The notes under the pieces: generated by a model
Told to the model about the DNA's origin: nothing
Seen by the model: the letters and a program-made list of their open reading frames with translations, nothing else
Databases searched by the model: none
Made by a program: the position numbers and the translations under genes
In this document: positions 1-5,272 of the stretch, piece by piece
How positions within the stretch are numbered: the stretch's first letter is position 1
Layout: each line of letters opens with the position of its first letter
Source: Bacillota bacterium
GTDB lineage: Bacteria > Bacillota > Dehalobacteriia > UBA4068 > UBA4997
Length of the DNA: 5,417 nucleotides
Assembly: GCA_017398165.1 (NCBI GenBank)
Contig: JAFQHB010000157.1
Span: 1 to 5,417 of the forward strand
Direction of reading: 5' to 3'

Positions 1-1
1 C

Positions 2-688
2 CGTGCATTTAATCTGGCTGAGAAATACCGTACGCCGGTAGTGGTGCTGCTGGATGAGAAGATCGGCCATCTGCGCGAGGGCTTTGATATCTCGGAAGAT
101 CCCGAGCCGGAGATCATCGACCGTGCCGGTAAGGGTGAGGGCAAATATGTACCCTTTGAGAATACCGAAAGCGGTGTGCCGGGCTTCGTGCCGCTGGGTC
201 AGGGCGAGCGTTATCACTTTACCGGCCTTATACATAATGAAGCAGGTTTTTATACATCTGACGCCAAGGCGGTAGAGACGTTTATCCATCGTATCCACGA
301 CAAGATCGAGTCTAACGTCGACGATATTGCCGAGTTTGAGGAAGTAATGCTGGATGATGCCGAGGCTGTTATCATCGCTTACGGTGCGGTGGCGCGTTCG
401 GCTTATGAGACTATGGAGATCATGCGTAAGGCCGGCAAAAAAATCGGTCTGCTGCGTTTGAAGACTATCTGGCCTTTCCCGGCAGCGGCTATCCGCAATT
501 ATTGCGCCGGCAAGAAGATGGTCGTGATGCCGGAGATGAATATGGGGCAGCTGGCCAGCGAGGTAAAAGCTGCGCTGGGCGATCAGCCTTTCTTCTCGGT
601 GACTCAGGTGAATGGCAAATTGATCGCACCCGGCGATATTCAGAAAGCTATCAAAGCGAAAGCTGCGGAATTGGGGGTTGAGCTGTAA
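2..688 (+). CDS. korA: 2-oxoacid:ferredoxin oxidoreductase, alpha subunit (partial, 5' end outside window)
   Basis: This is the C-terminal 228 residues of the alpha subunit of a 2-oxoacid:ferredoxin oxidoreductase (KorA/VorB type), a cytosolic anaerobic enzyme that converts a 2-oxoacid plus CoA to acyl-CoA, CO2 and reduced ferredoxin. The frame is open from base 2 (reading RAFNLAEKYRTPVVVLLDEK), so the GTG at 41 is an internal valine and the true start lies upstream. Visible family features are the VVVLLDEK strand, FVPLGQGERYHFTG (nt about 185-226), YGAVARSA at nt 380-403, LKTIWPFP ending near nt 481 and PEMNMGQ at nt 530-550. These belong to the PFOR domain II and transketolase-C-like part of the subunit. 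Its TAA stop overlaps the ATG of the beta-subunit gene. The small ferredoxin subunit (KorD/VorA) is not downstream and would normally be encoded just upstream. 2-oxoglutarate is the likeliest substrate, but a branched-chain 2-oxoacid (VOR) or another 2-oxoacid cannot be excluded from sequence. Confidence 0.93.
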   Translation, partial: RAFNLAEKYRTPVVVLLDEKIGHLREGFDISEDPEPEIIDRAGKGEGKYVPFENTESGVPGFVPLGQGERYHFTGLIHNEAGFYTSDAKAVETFIHRIHDKIESNVDDIAEFEEVMLDDAEAVIIAYGAVARSAYETMEIMRKAGKKIGLLRLKTIWPFPAAAIRNYCAGKKMVVMPEMNMGQLASEVKAALGDQPFFSVTQVNGKLIAPGDIQKAIKAKAAELGVEL

Positions 689-1506
689 TGGAAGCTGTAT
701 ACGAGAAGTATTTCCGTGGCAACCTGCCGCATATCTGGTGCCCGGGCTGCGGCAACGGTATCGTGATGTCGGCATTGGCCAGGGCTTTGGATAAGCTCGG
801 CTATCCGCAGGATGATGTGCTGATGATTTCCGGTATCGGCTGCTCCTCGCGTATGACGGGCTATATGGATCTGAACACTGTGCATACCGCGCACGGCCGG
901 GCGTTGGCTTTTGCCACCGGCGCCAAGGTGGCCGAACCGCGGCTGAAAGTATTCGTAGTAATGGGCGACGGTGATGCTGCTGCTATCGGCGGCAATCATT
1001 TCATCCATGCCTGCCGCCGCAATATCGATATGACGGCTATTGTCATCAACAACAGTATTTACGGTATGACCGGCGGCCAGTTCTCGCCGCTGACTCCTCT
1101 GGGCAAGAAAGCGACTACCGCTCCTTACGGCAGCATCGACCGTGCCTTTAATCTGGTGGATCTGGCGCGCGGCGCCGGTGCTACTTATGTGGCGCGCTGT
1201 GACGTATATCATGCAGTGCAGCTGACTAATCTGATCGTAGAGGCGGCCAATCACAAGGGCTTCTCGGTGGTGGAGGCTGTGGCTACCTGTCCGATCTCTT
1301 ATGGCCGGCACAACGATATGCCTGCCCCGGCGGCTATGATGAACTGGCTGAAAGAATCCACCGTTACCGTGCAGCAGGCGGCCAAAATGACCGAAGAAGA
1401 ACTGCAGGATAAAATCATTATCGGCAAGCATTTTGAGACTGAGGCTGTGGAATACTGCGAGCAGATGGCGCAGCTGCTGGCCGAGGCAAAGGCGGGTGAA
1501 GCATAA
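688..1506 (+). CDS. korB: 2-oxoacid:ferredoxin oxidoreductase, beta subunit (TPP-binding)
   Basis: This 272-residue subunit carries thiamine pyrophosphate and, with the alpha subunit, forms the decarboxylation site. The TPP signature starts at G93-D94-G95-D96 and ends at N121-N122 (INNSIYGMTGGQ), the usual GDG...NN spacing. The N-terminal CPGCG motif gives C18 and C21. C52 (GIGCSSR) and C201 (ATCPISYGRHN) complete a set of four cysteines matching those that ligate the single [4Fe-4S] cluster in this beta-subunit family; that role is taken from the family. PLTPLGKKATTAPYG (134-148) is the conserved cofactor/substrate loop. Length is close to the family's roughly 270-290 residues. The ATG shares its A with the upstream TAA, and a weak G-run at 673-677 is the only ribosome-binding-like sequence, so coupling to korA translation is likely. 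Its stop overlaps the korC start in the same way. Assignment to the family is secure; substrate is uncertain (2-oxoglutarate most likely). Confidence 0.95.
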   Translation: MEAVYEKYFRGNLPHIWCPGCGNGIVMSALARALDKLGYPQDDVLMISGIGCSSRMTGYMDLNTVHTAHGRALAFATGAKVAEPRLKVFVVMGDGDAAAIGGNHFIHACRRNIDMTAIVINNSIYGMTGGQFSPLTPLGKKATTAPYGSIDRAFNLVDLARGAGATYVARCDVYHAVQLTNLIVEAANHKGFSVVEAVATCPISYGRHNDMPAPAAMMNWLKESTVTVQQAAKMTEEELQDKIIIGKHFETEAVEYCEQMAQLLAEAKAGEA

Positions 1507-2048
1507 TGAAGTATGAAGTTCGCTTTTCCGGTACGGGTGGTCAGGGTATCATCCGTTGTGCGGTGTTGTTGGCCGAGGCGGCGCTTTATGATGGATATTA
1601 TGCGGCACAGAGCCAGGTATACGGCCCGGAATCCCGCGGCGGCAAGAGCCAGGGCGAGGTCGTTATCAAAGATACGCCTATCCATTATCCCAAGGTAACC
1701 GATCTGGGTATTTTGCTCTGCCTTTCTCAGCAGGCTTATGACAGCTACGCGGCCGAGGTAATTGAAGGCGGTATGCTGATAGTAGACAGTGATTTCGTAG
1801 CACTGAGCGGCAAGGAGAAGGAATCGGTGCGGGTCATCGGCCTGCCGATCATCGAGACTGCCCGTGATATGGGCAACGAAATGTCCGCCAACGTTGTGGC
1901 GATGGGCACTATCGTCGGTCTGACCAATATGGTGACCGAGGAGGCAGCACATAAGGCACTGGCCAACAGCTTCCGCGGGAAATCGCTGGAGCGCAATTTG
2001 AAGGCCTATGCCGAGGGTTATCGTCTGGCTAAAGAAATGACTAAATAA
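1506..2048 (+). CDS. korC: 2-oxoacid:ferredoxin oxidoreductase, gamma subunit
   Basis: This 180-residue gamma subunit is the small subunit that in this family completes the catalytic assembly and contributes to CoA binding. The N-terminal GTGGQG glycine motif (residues 9-14) and YGPESRGG (39-46) are the two best conserved signatures of the gamma family, and both are intact. Length is normal for a stand-alone gamma subunit (about 175-190 residues), so it is not fused to alpha as in some VOR/POR enzymes. The ATG at 1506 overlaps the korB stop (TAATG), with a modest AAAGG at 1488-1492 upstream. It is the last gene of the operon: a hairpin with a short T-tract follows 24 bases after the stop. The gene order alpha-beta-gamma matches the common kor(D)ABC arrangement. 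Confidence 0.93.
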   Translation: MKYEVRFSGTGGQGIIRCAVLLAEAALYDGYYAAQSQVYGPESRGGKSQGEVVIKDTPIHYPKVTDLGILLCLSQQAYDSYAAEVIEGGMLIVDSDFVALSGKEKESVRVIGLPIIETARDMGNEMSANVVAMGTIVGLTNMVTEEAAHKALANSFRGKSLERNLKAYAEGYRLAKEMTK

Positions 2049-2072
2049 TTAAAGTCTGATAAGTAATAAATG

Positions 2073-2122
2073 ACCGGCAGCATACGGCAGATAAAATCTG
2101 TGGTGTGGCTGCCGGTTTTGTT
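2073..2122 (+). terminator. Rho-independent terminator of the kor operon
   Basis: ACCGGCAGC (2073-2081) pairs perfectly with GCTGCCGGT (2108-2116), giving a 9-bp GC-rich stem followed by a TTTTGTT tail. The long loop contains a second hairpin, CAGAT (2088-2092) with ATCTG (2096-2100) around an AAA loop. It starts 24 bases after the korC stop. The T-tract is short and interrupted, so termination may be incomplete. Confidence 0.8.
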
Positions 2123-2138
2123 ATGCCGGAAAATCGCT

Positions 2139-2169
2139 TTGTACACATATATTACAGAATCTATATAAT
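2139..2169 (+). promoter_or_regulatory. Possible distal promoter upstream of the lipoprotein gene
   Basis: TTGTAC (2139-2144) is followed after 19 bases by TATAAT (2164-2169), or after 17 bases by TATATA (2162-2167). The -10 is perfect, but the spacing for it is long and the surroundings are AT-rich, so this may be chance. If used, the leader would be about 155 nt. The proximal candidate at 2262-2290 has better spacing. Confidence 0.3.
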
Positions 2170-2261
2170 ATGGTAGAAACTAAATAATTATGGGATATGG
2201 TGAAAGAAAATAATGGTTAAATTTGTATTTATAGTGAGCAAGTCGTGAGGGAGTATGCGGC

Positions 2262-2290
2262 TTGTGATATGTGATAGACCCGCGTATGAT
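2262..2290 (+). promoter_or_regulatory. Probable sigma-A-type promoter of the lipoprotein gene
   Basis: TTGTGA (2262-2267, 4 of 6 to consensus) and TATGAT (2285-2290, 5 of 6) are separated by 17 bases, which would start transcription near 2297 and give a leader of about 35 nt. An inverted repeat, CAAGTCG (2239-2245) with CGGCTTG (2258-2264, one G-T pair), runs into the -35 box and could be an operator. The block at 2260-2272 matches the rpsB promoter at the same position relative to the -10. Confidence 0.5.
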
Positions 2291-2311
2291 GTGAAATTAG
2301 GCGGGCAAATA

Positions 2312-2320
2312 AAAGGAGGA
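2312..2320 (+). promoter_or_regulatory. Ribosome binding site of the lipoprotein gene
   Basis: AAAGGAGGA at 2312-2320 ends 10 bases before the ATG at 2331, which fixes that start. An ATG at 2321 lies too close and is followed immediately by TGA, so it is not the start. Confidence 0.8.
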
Positions 2321-2330
2321 ATGTGACAAG

Positions 2331-3083
2331 ATGTTTGGTAAACAGGAGGGAAAGACCGCGCTGGGCGGTAAGATCGCGGTGCTGGCGATGGCACTGCTGA
2401 CAAGTGGTATGTTGGCCGGGTGTACCTCGGATGATCCGGCGCAGGATCAGGCGCTGGATCCGGGGATGACTACCGGTGCTGCCTGGCAGCAATTAAAAAG
2501 CGTCGATGCACTGGAGATCGCTCTGAAAGAATCAGGGGAGGGCATCAATATCTGCATCCCGCAATTCGTGGTGGATGAGGATGATGTAACGGCTGATGCT
2601 TTCAACGGTTTTAATGAGGATCTGCAGAGCAAAATGACCGAATGGCAGGCCTGGCTGGATAATCCTGCCGAGGGCGAGACTGCCAGTGTGAATACTTATG
2701 CTATGGATACCGAGAATTACCTCAGCGTATTGGTAACGGAGCAGCTGGCTGATGCGGAAAATACCGAGAATGAAGTAAGCAGCTATGTTTTTGACAAAAT
2801 CGTAGAGCGCGAGATGGATCTGGATATGGCCATGACACTGGCCAACGTAGATGATGATATGATCGCTGCGGCGCTGGAGGAATATATCTCCGCCAACAGC
2901 GACGGTGCCAATGAGGAATGGCTGCGATTCAGTGTTGACGCCTATGCTATGGATGAAAACGAGCAGGCGGTGCTGTATATCGACACTACCGTTGTGAAGA
3001 AGGATGACGATGGCAACAAGGAGCGCCGCAAGGAGATTTACGTGCTGAGCGGCGGTGAGATCATCGGTCGTCTGGCTATGTGA
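2331..3083 (+). CDS. Predicted acidic lipoprotein of unknown function (possible DUF4163/DUF3298-like domain)
   Basis: I do not recognise a named gene here. The 250-residue product starts with a basic n-region (residues 1-14), a hydrophobic stretch (15-29) and a lipobox, LAGC, with the lipidation cysteine at C31, so the mature protein of about 220 residues should be anchored to the outer face of the cytoplasmic membrane or, in a diderm, possibly the outer membrane. The mature part is strongly acidic. INICIPQF (72-79), a helix-like stretch (88-110), an alternating strand (118-138) and SYVFDKIVEREMDL (151-164) follow the order of elements seen in the DUF4163/DUF3298 modules of RsiV anti-sigma factors and the PdaC deacetylase. 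This resemblance is judged by eye and is weak: the GGAH-type turn of those families is absent (DAENTENE instead). The C-terminus (198-250) looks beta-rich. The gene has its own ribosome binding site and probably its own promoter, and is likely monocistronic. Confidence 0.85.
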   Translation: MFGKQEGKTALGGKIAVLAMALLTSGMLAGCTSDDPAQDQALDPGMTTGAAWQQLKSVDALEIALKESGEGINICIPQFVVDEDDVTADAFNGFNEDLQSKMTEWQAWLDNPAEGETASVNTYAMDTENYLSVLVTEQLADAENTENEVSSYVFDKIVEREMDLDMAMTLANVDDDMIAAALEEYISANSDGANEEWLRFSVDAYAMDENEQAVLYIDTTVVKKDDDGNKERRKEIYVLSGGEIIGRLAM

Positions 3084-3135
3084 TAACGTCGGGTGAACAG
3101 GAGGATACTCTATCTGACACACGGCAGGCATAATC

Positions 3136-3210
3136 AGCCCCTCAGTCAGCTTCGCTGCCAGGGCAGCTAACGCACTCCCTGCGGTCCCCTTACACAGGGG
3201 AGCCTTGAGG
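3136..3210. repeat. Hairpin-rich intergenic element, likely a dispersed gut-Bacillota-type repeat
   Basis: This 75-base non-coding block can fold into several stems: outer CCTCA (3140-3144) with TGAGG (3206-3210); CAGC-TTC-GCTG (3147-3157); CAGGG (3159-3163) with CCCTG (3177-3181), or alternatively GCTGC (3154-3158) with GCAGC (3163-3167); and TCCCCT (3185-3190) with AGGGGA (3196-3201). The CCCCTCAGTCAGCTTCGCTG opening and the CCCC-TTACACA-GGGG hairpin followed by AGCC resemble short intergenic repeats that I associate with gut Clostridia and Negativicutes genomes. There is only one copy in this window, so its repeat nature is from memory of such elements. Confidence 0.5.
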
Positions 3211-3248
3211 TAAGTTCCTTTACAGTTGAATTTTAGATAAAAAATTAT

Positions 3249-3304
3249 AAAAATATATCGCAAGTGGGGAAATTTTCAAAAAAACTGCTTGCGATATGTT
3301 TTTT
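3249..3304. terminator. Long inverted repeat with T-run: probable terminator, possibly bidirectional
   Basis: ATATCGCAAG (3255-3264) and CTTGCGATAT (3288-3297) are a perfect 10-bp inverted repeat. The stem extends outward through a T-G pair and the A-run 3249-3253 against the T-run 3299-3303, and inward by three pairs including two wobbles. TTTTTT at 3299-3304 follows the GC-containing arm on the + strand, and AAAAA at 3249-3253 provides a T-run on the - strand. It would end the lipoprotein transcript 170-220 bases after its stop. The stem overlaps the rpsB -35 box, so a second role as an operator is possible. Confidence 0.6.
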
Positions 3305-3317
3305 GCTGTGGTATAAT
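3289..3317 (+). promoter_or_regulatory. Strong extended -10 promoter of rpsB-tsf
   Basis: TTGCGA (3289-3294) and a perfect TATAAT (3312-3317) are separated by 17 bases, and TG at 3309-3310 with one intervening base gives an extended -10 (TGGTATAAT). Transcription should start near 3324, leaving about 100 nt of leader before rpsB. A strong promoter fits the high expression expected for ribosomal genes. The -35 lies in the right arm of the 3255-3297 inverted repeat. Confidence 0.85.
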
Positions 3318-3323
3318 AACAAA

Positions 3324-3425
3324 CGGCTTAAAATAATCACGGCAGCCGATGTGCCCTGCCAGTGTCCGTATCAGGATGCAGGGTATTGGAAACTGCCGGA
3401 GGTTCAAACAAAAGGAGAGGAAAAA
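3324..3425 (+). promoter_or_regulatory. Structured 5' leader of rpsB, candidate autoregulatory RNA
   Basis: The predicted untranslated leader folds into nested stems: CGGCAG (3340-3345) with CTGCCG (3393-3398), enclosing CCCTGC (3354-3359) with GCAGGG (3378-3383), topped by TCC/GGA (3365-3367 with 3374-3376). A competing hairpin pairs GGCAG (3341-3345) with CTGCC (3356-3360). The ribosome binding site at 3411-3420 (AAAGGAGAGG) lies just after the structure, 8 bases from the GGAG core to the ATG. Leader-based feedback by S2 is known for rpsB in gammaproteobacteria; no known RNA family is recognised here, so regulation is inferred. Confidence 0.4.
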
Positions 3426-4211
3426 ATGTCTGTAATTTCTATGAAACAGCTGTTGGAGGCCGGCGTACATTTCGGCCACCAGACCAGAAGATGGAACCCC
3501 AAAATGGCTCGTTACATCTTCACCGAGAGAAACGGTATCTACATCATCGACCTGCAGAAGACCGTTCACAAAGTTGACGAGGCTTACAATTTTATGAAGT
3601 CCGTTGCTGCCGAGGGCAAGAGCATTCTGTTCGTCGGCACCAAAAAGCAGGCTCAGGACGCTATCCGCGATGAGGCTCTGCGCAGCGGTATGTACTATGT
3701 AAACGAGCGTTGGCTGGGCGGTATGCTGACCAACTTTAACACCATCCAGACCCGTATCAAACGTCTGCGTGAACTGGAGACTATGCAGGAGGACGGTACC
3801 TTTGAGAAGCTGCCCAAGAAAGAAGTTTCCGTACTGAAGCACGAGATGGAGAAGCTGGAGCGTTTCCTGGGCGGTATTAAAGATATGAAGGGCAAACCGG
3901 GTGCTATGTTCATTGTTGACCCCCGCAAAGAGCGTATCGCTGTTGCTGAGGCAAAACGTCTGCACATCCCGATCGTTGCTATCGTTGATACCAACTGCGA
4001 TCCCGATGAGATCGATTATCCCATCCCCGGCAACGATGACGCTATTCGTGCCGTCAAACTGCTGACCGGCAAAATGGCTGACGCTGTCATCGAGGGCAAC
4101 CAGGGCGTTTCTTTCGCTGAGGCTCCTGAAGAGGATCTGGCTGCTCTGGTAGCTGAGGGCGAAGAAGCTGCTGCTGATATCGAAGAAGTAGCTGCTGCTG
4201 AGGCTGAGTAA
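3426..4211 (+). CDS. rpsB: 30S ribosomal protein S2
   Basis: This 261-residue protein is ribosomal protein S2, which binds late to the 30S subunit between head and body, near S1-type proteins and the mRNA exit. The N-terminus, MSVISMKQLLEAGVHFGHQT then RRWNPKM, is the standard S2 start and carries the first family signature. FTERNGIYIIDLQKT follows, and the second signature, VDTNCDPDEIDYPIPGNDDA, is at residues 187-206. The C-terminal tail from about 233 is Ala/Glu-rich and low in complexity, as in many S2 proteins. The frame is open upstream to an ATG at 3264, but that would add 54 residues lying over the promoter and leader. Homology and the AAAGGAGAGG site at 3411-3420 fix the start at 3426. 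tsf follows after 91 bases in the usual rpsB-tsf order. Confidence 0.98.
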   Translation: MSVISMKQLLEAGVHFGHQTRRWNPKMARYIFTERNGIYIIDLQKTVHKVDEAYNFMKSVAAEGKSILFVGTKKQAQDAIRDEALRSGMYYVNERWLGGMLTNFNTIQTRIKRLRELETMQEDGTFEKLPKKEVSVLKHEMEKLERFLGGIKDMKGKPGAMFIVDPRKERIAVAEAKRLHIPIVAIVDTNCDPDEIDYPIPGNDDAIRAVKLLTGKMADAVIEGNQGVSFAEAPEEDLAALVAEGEEAAADIEEVAAAEAE

Positions 4212-4232
4212 TTATCAAGATTCGAACCTTGT

Positions 4233-4272
4233 AAAGGAGGTAGGGGGGCTTGCCTCGCCGCCTCCTTTTTTT
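4233..4272 (+). terminator. Terminator-like hairpin between rpsB and tsf (attenuator candidate)
   Basis: AAAGGAGG (4233-4240) pairs perfectly with CCTCCTTT (4261-4268). The interior adds GG/CC and GGGG/CCTC pairs closing on a CTTG loop near 4249-4252, and seven Ts follow at 4266-4272. By structure it is a full intrinsic terminator, yet the tsf start is only 30 bases further and no separate promoter is visible for tsf. It therefore probably passes only part of the transcription into tsf, setting S2:EF-Ts stoichiometry. Confidence 0.8.
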
Positions 4273-4288
4273 CACCAAAACAAAAATC

Positions 4289-4294
4289 AGGAGG
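4289..4294 (+). promoter_or_regulatory. Ribosome binding site of tsf
   Basis: AGGAGG at 4289-4294 sits 8 bases before the ATG at 4303, a near-ideal site. It is complementary to CCTCCT at 4261-4266, the 3' arm of the preceding hairpin, so it is free when that hairpin forms and could be covered when it does not. Confidence 0.9.
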
Positions 4295-4302
4295 AATTAT
4301 CA

Positions 4303-5217
4303 ATGGCTATTAGTGCTGCAATTGTAAAAGAACTGCGCGAAAGAACCGGTGCAGGTATGATGGACTGCAAAAAAGCATTGGTCGAAACCAACGGCGATAT
4401 GGAAGCCGCTATCGATTACCTGCGTGAGAAAGGCCTTTCCAAGGCTGCCAAGAAATCCAGCCGTGTTGCTGCTGAGGGTATCGTTGCTATCGGCTACTCG
4501 GAGGATGGCAAGCATGGTGCTATCATCGAGGTAAACTCTGAGACTGACTTTGTTGCCAAGAACGAAGAGTTCGTTACTATGGTAGATGCTTTCGTACAGG
4601 TAGTGCTGGCTAATGACTTCGCTGATGTAGAAGAGCTGCTGGCTGCACCGATGGGCGACGGCACTGTGAAGGACGAGCTGGCTGCCAAGATCGCTAAGAT
4701 CGGCGAGAATATGACCATCCGTCGTTTTGCTAAATTTGCTGCTGAGGGCAGCGTAAGCGCCGGCTATATCCATGGCGGCGGCAAGATCGGCGTTCTGGTA
4801 GAGTTCGCTACCGAGACTGCTGATGTTGATACCATCAAGACTATGGGCCGCGACGTTGCTATGCAGGTTGCTTCTATGAATCCTCAGTTCGTTGATGAGA
4901 GCGGTGTTGATCCGGAATATCTGGAGCACGAGAAGAAGATCCTGATGCAGCAGGCTCTGGGCGAGGGCAAACCCGCTGCTATCGCTGAGAAGATGGTTAT
5001 CGGCCGTCTGAAGAAAGAACTGAAAGAGACTTGCCTGGTAGAGCAGCCCTTCGTTAAGGACGGCGACATCTCCGTTGGCCAGTATGTTGAGAAGATCGCC
5101 AAGGCTGTAGGCACTGACGTAAAGGTCAAGAGCTTTGTCCGCTACGTTGTGGGCGAAGGCATCGAGAAACAGGTTGACGATCTGGCTGCCGAAGTAGCCA
5201 AGATGACTGCTCAGTAA
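4303..5217 (+). CDS. tsf: Translation elongation factor Ts
   Basis: This 304-residue protein is EF-Ts, the cytosolic nucleotide exchange factor that releases GDP from EF-Tu. The N-terminal UBA-like domain (about 1-55) contains the first family signature, LRERTGAGMMDCKKAL (11-26). The second signature, EVNSETDFVAKNEEF (76-90), includes T81-D82-F83-V84, the loop that contacts EF-Tu at its magnesium site. The two core subdomains follow, with IHGGGKIGVLVEF as the conserved strand of the second core half. Length is slightly above that of E. coli (283) and B. subtilis (about 293). The start is fixed by homology and by AGGAGG at 4289-4294. Alanine, valine and glycine codons favour GCT/GTT/GGC as in rpsB, consistent with high expression. 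It is co-oriented with rpsB and probably co-transcribed through the intervening hairpin. A strong terminator follows 21 bases after the stop. Confidence 0.98.
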   Translation: MAISAAIVKELRERTGAGMMDCKKALVETNGDMEAAIDYLREKGLSKAAKKSSRVAAEGIVAIGYSEDGKHGAIIEVNSETDFVAKNEEFVTMVDAFVQVVLANDFADVEELLAAPMGDGTVKDELAAKIAKIGENMTIRRFAKFAAEGSVSAGYIHGGGKIGVLVEFATETADVDTIKTMGRDVAMQVASMNPQFVDESGVDPEYLEHEKKILMQQALGEGKPAAIAEKMVIGRLKKELKETCLVEQPFVKDGDISVGQYVEKIAKAVGTDVKVKSFVRYVVGEGIEKQVDDLAAEVAKMTAQ

Positions 5218-5238
5218 GATTTAATCACTAAGATATAT

Positions 5239-5272
5239 AAGGGCTCGGGAGTAATTCCCGGGCTCTTTTTTT
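5239..5272 (+). terminator. Rho-independent terminator of rpsB-tsf
   Basis: GGGCTCGGGA (5241-5250) pairs with TCCCGGGCTC (5256-5265), two of the ten pairs being G-T, around a GTAAT loop. AA at 5239-5240 extends it against the start of a seven-T run (5266-5272). The structure and position make this a strong terminator, so pyrH/frr, if they lie downstream, are probably transcribed separately. Confidence 0.92.

Noticed and set aside
640..1431. 263-codon open frame on the minus strand opposite korB
   Set aside because: It lies entirely over a well-supported family member, has no recognisable protein features, and is the kind of antisense opening produced by codon bias in the real gene.
2279..2305. 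CCCGC (2279-2283) with GCGGG (2301-2305) as a riboswitch-like hairpin before the lipoprotein gene
   Set aside because: Five base pairs with a long loop, overlapping the probable -10, and no conserved riboswitch core sequence is recognisable in the region.
3099..3104. AGGAGG ribosome-binding-like sequence after the lipoprotein stop
   Set aside because: No start codon or open frame of any length follows at a suitable distance.
2532..3263. 243-codon open frame on the minus strand across the lipoprotein gene and the downstream hairpin element
   Set aside because: It runs through the intergenic repeat and antisense to a gene with a clear ribosome binding site and lipobox; no plausible minus-strand start signal or family motif was seen.
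3264..3425. N-terminal extension of rpsB from an ATG at 3264
   Set aside because: The extension covers the promoter and leader, does not resemble S2, and the ATG-proximal AAAGGAG at 3411-3417 with family N-terminus MSVISMKQ sets the start at 3426.
4216..4231. CAAGATTCGAACCTTG, which on the minus strand resembles a tRNA T-arm (GGTTCGAATC)
   Set aside because: No acceptor, D or anticodon arm can be found around it, and the stem does not pair as a proper 5-bp T-stem; it is better seen as a near-palindrome before the attenuator.
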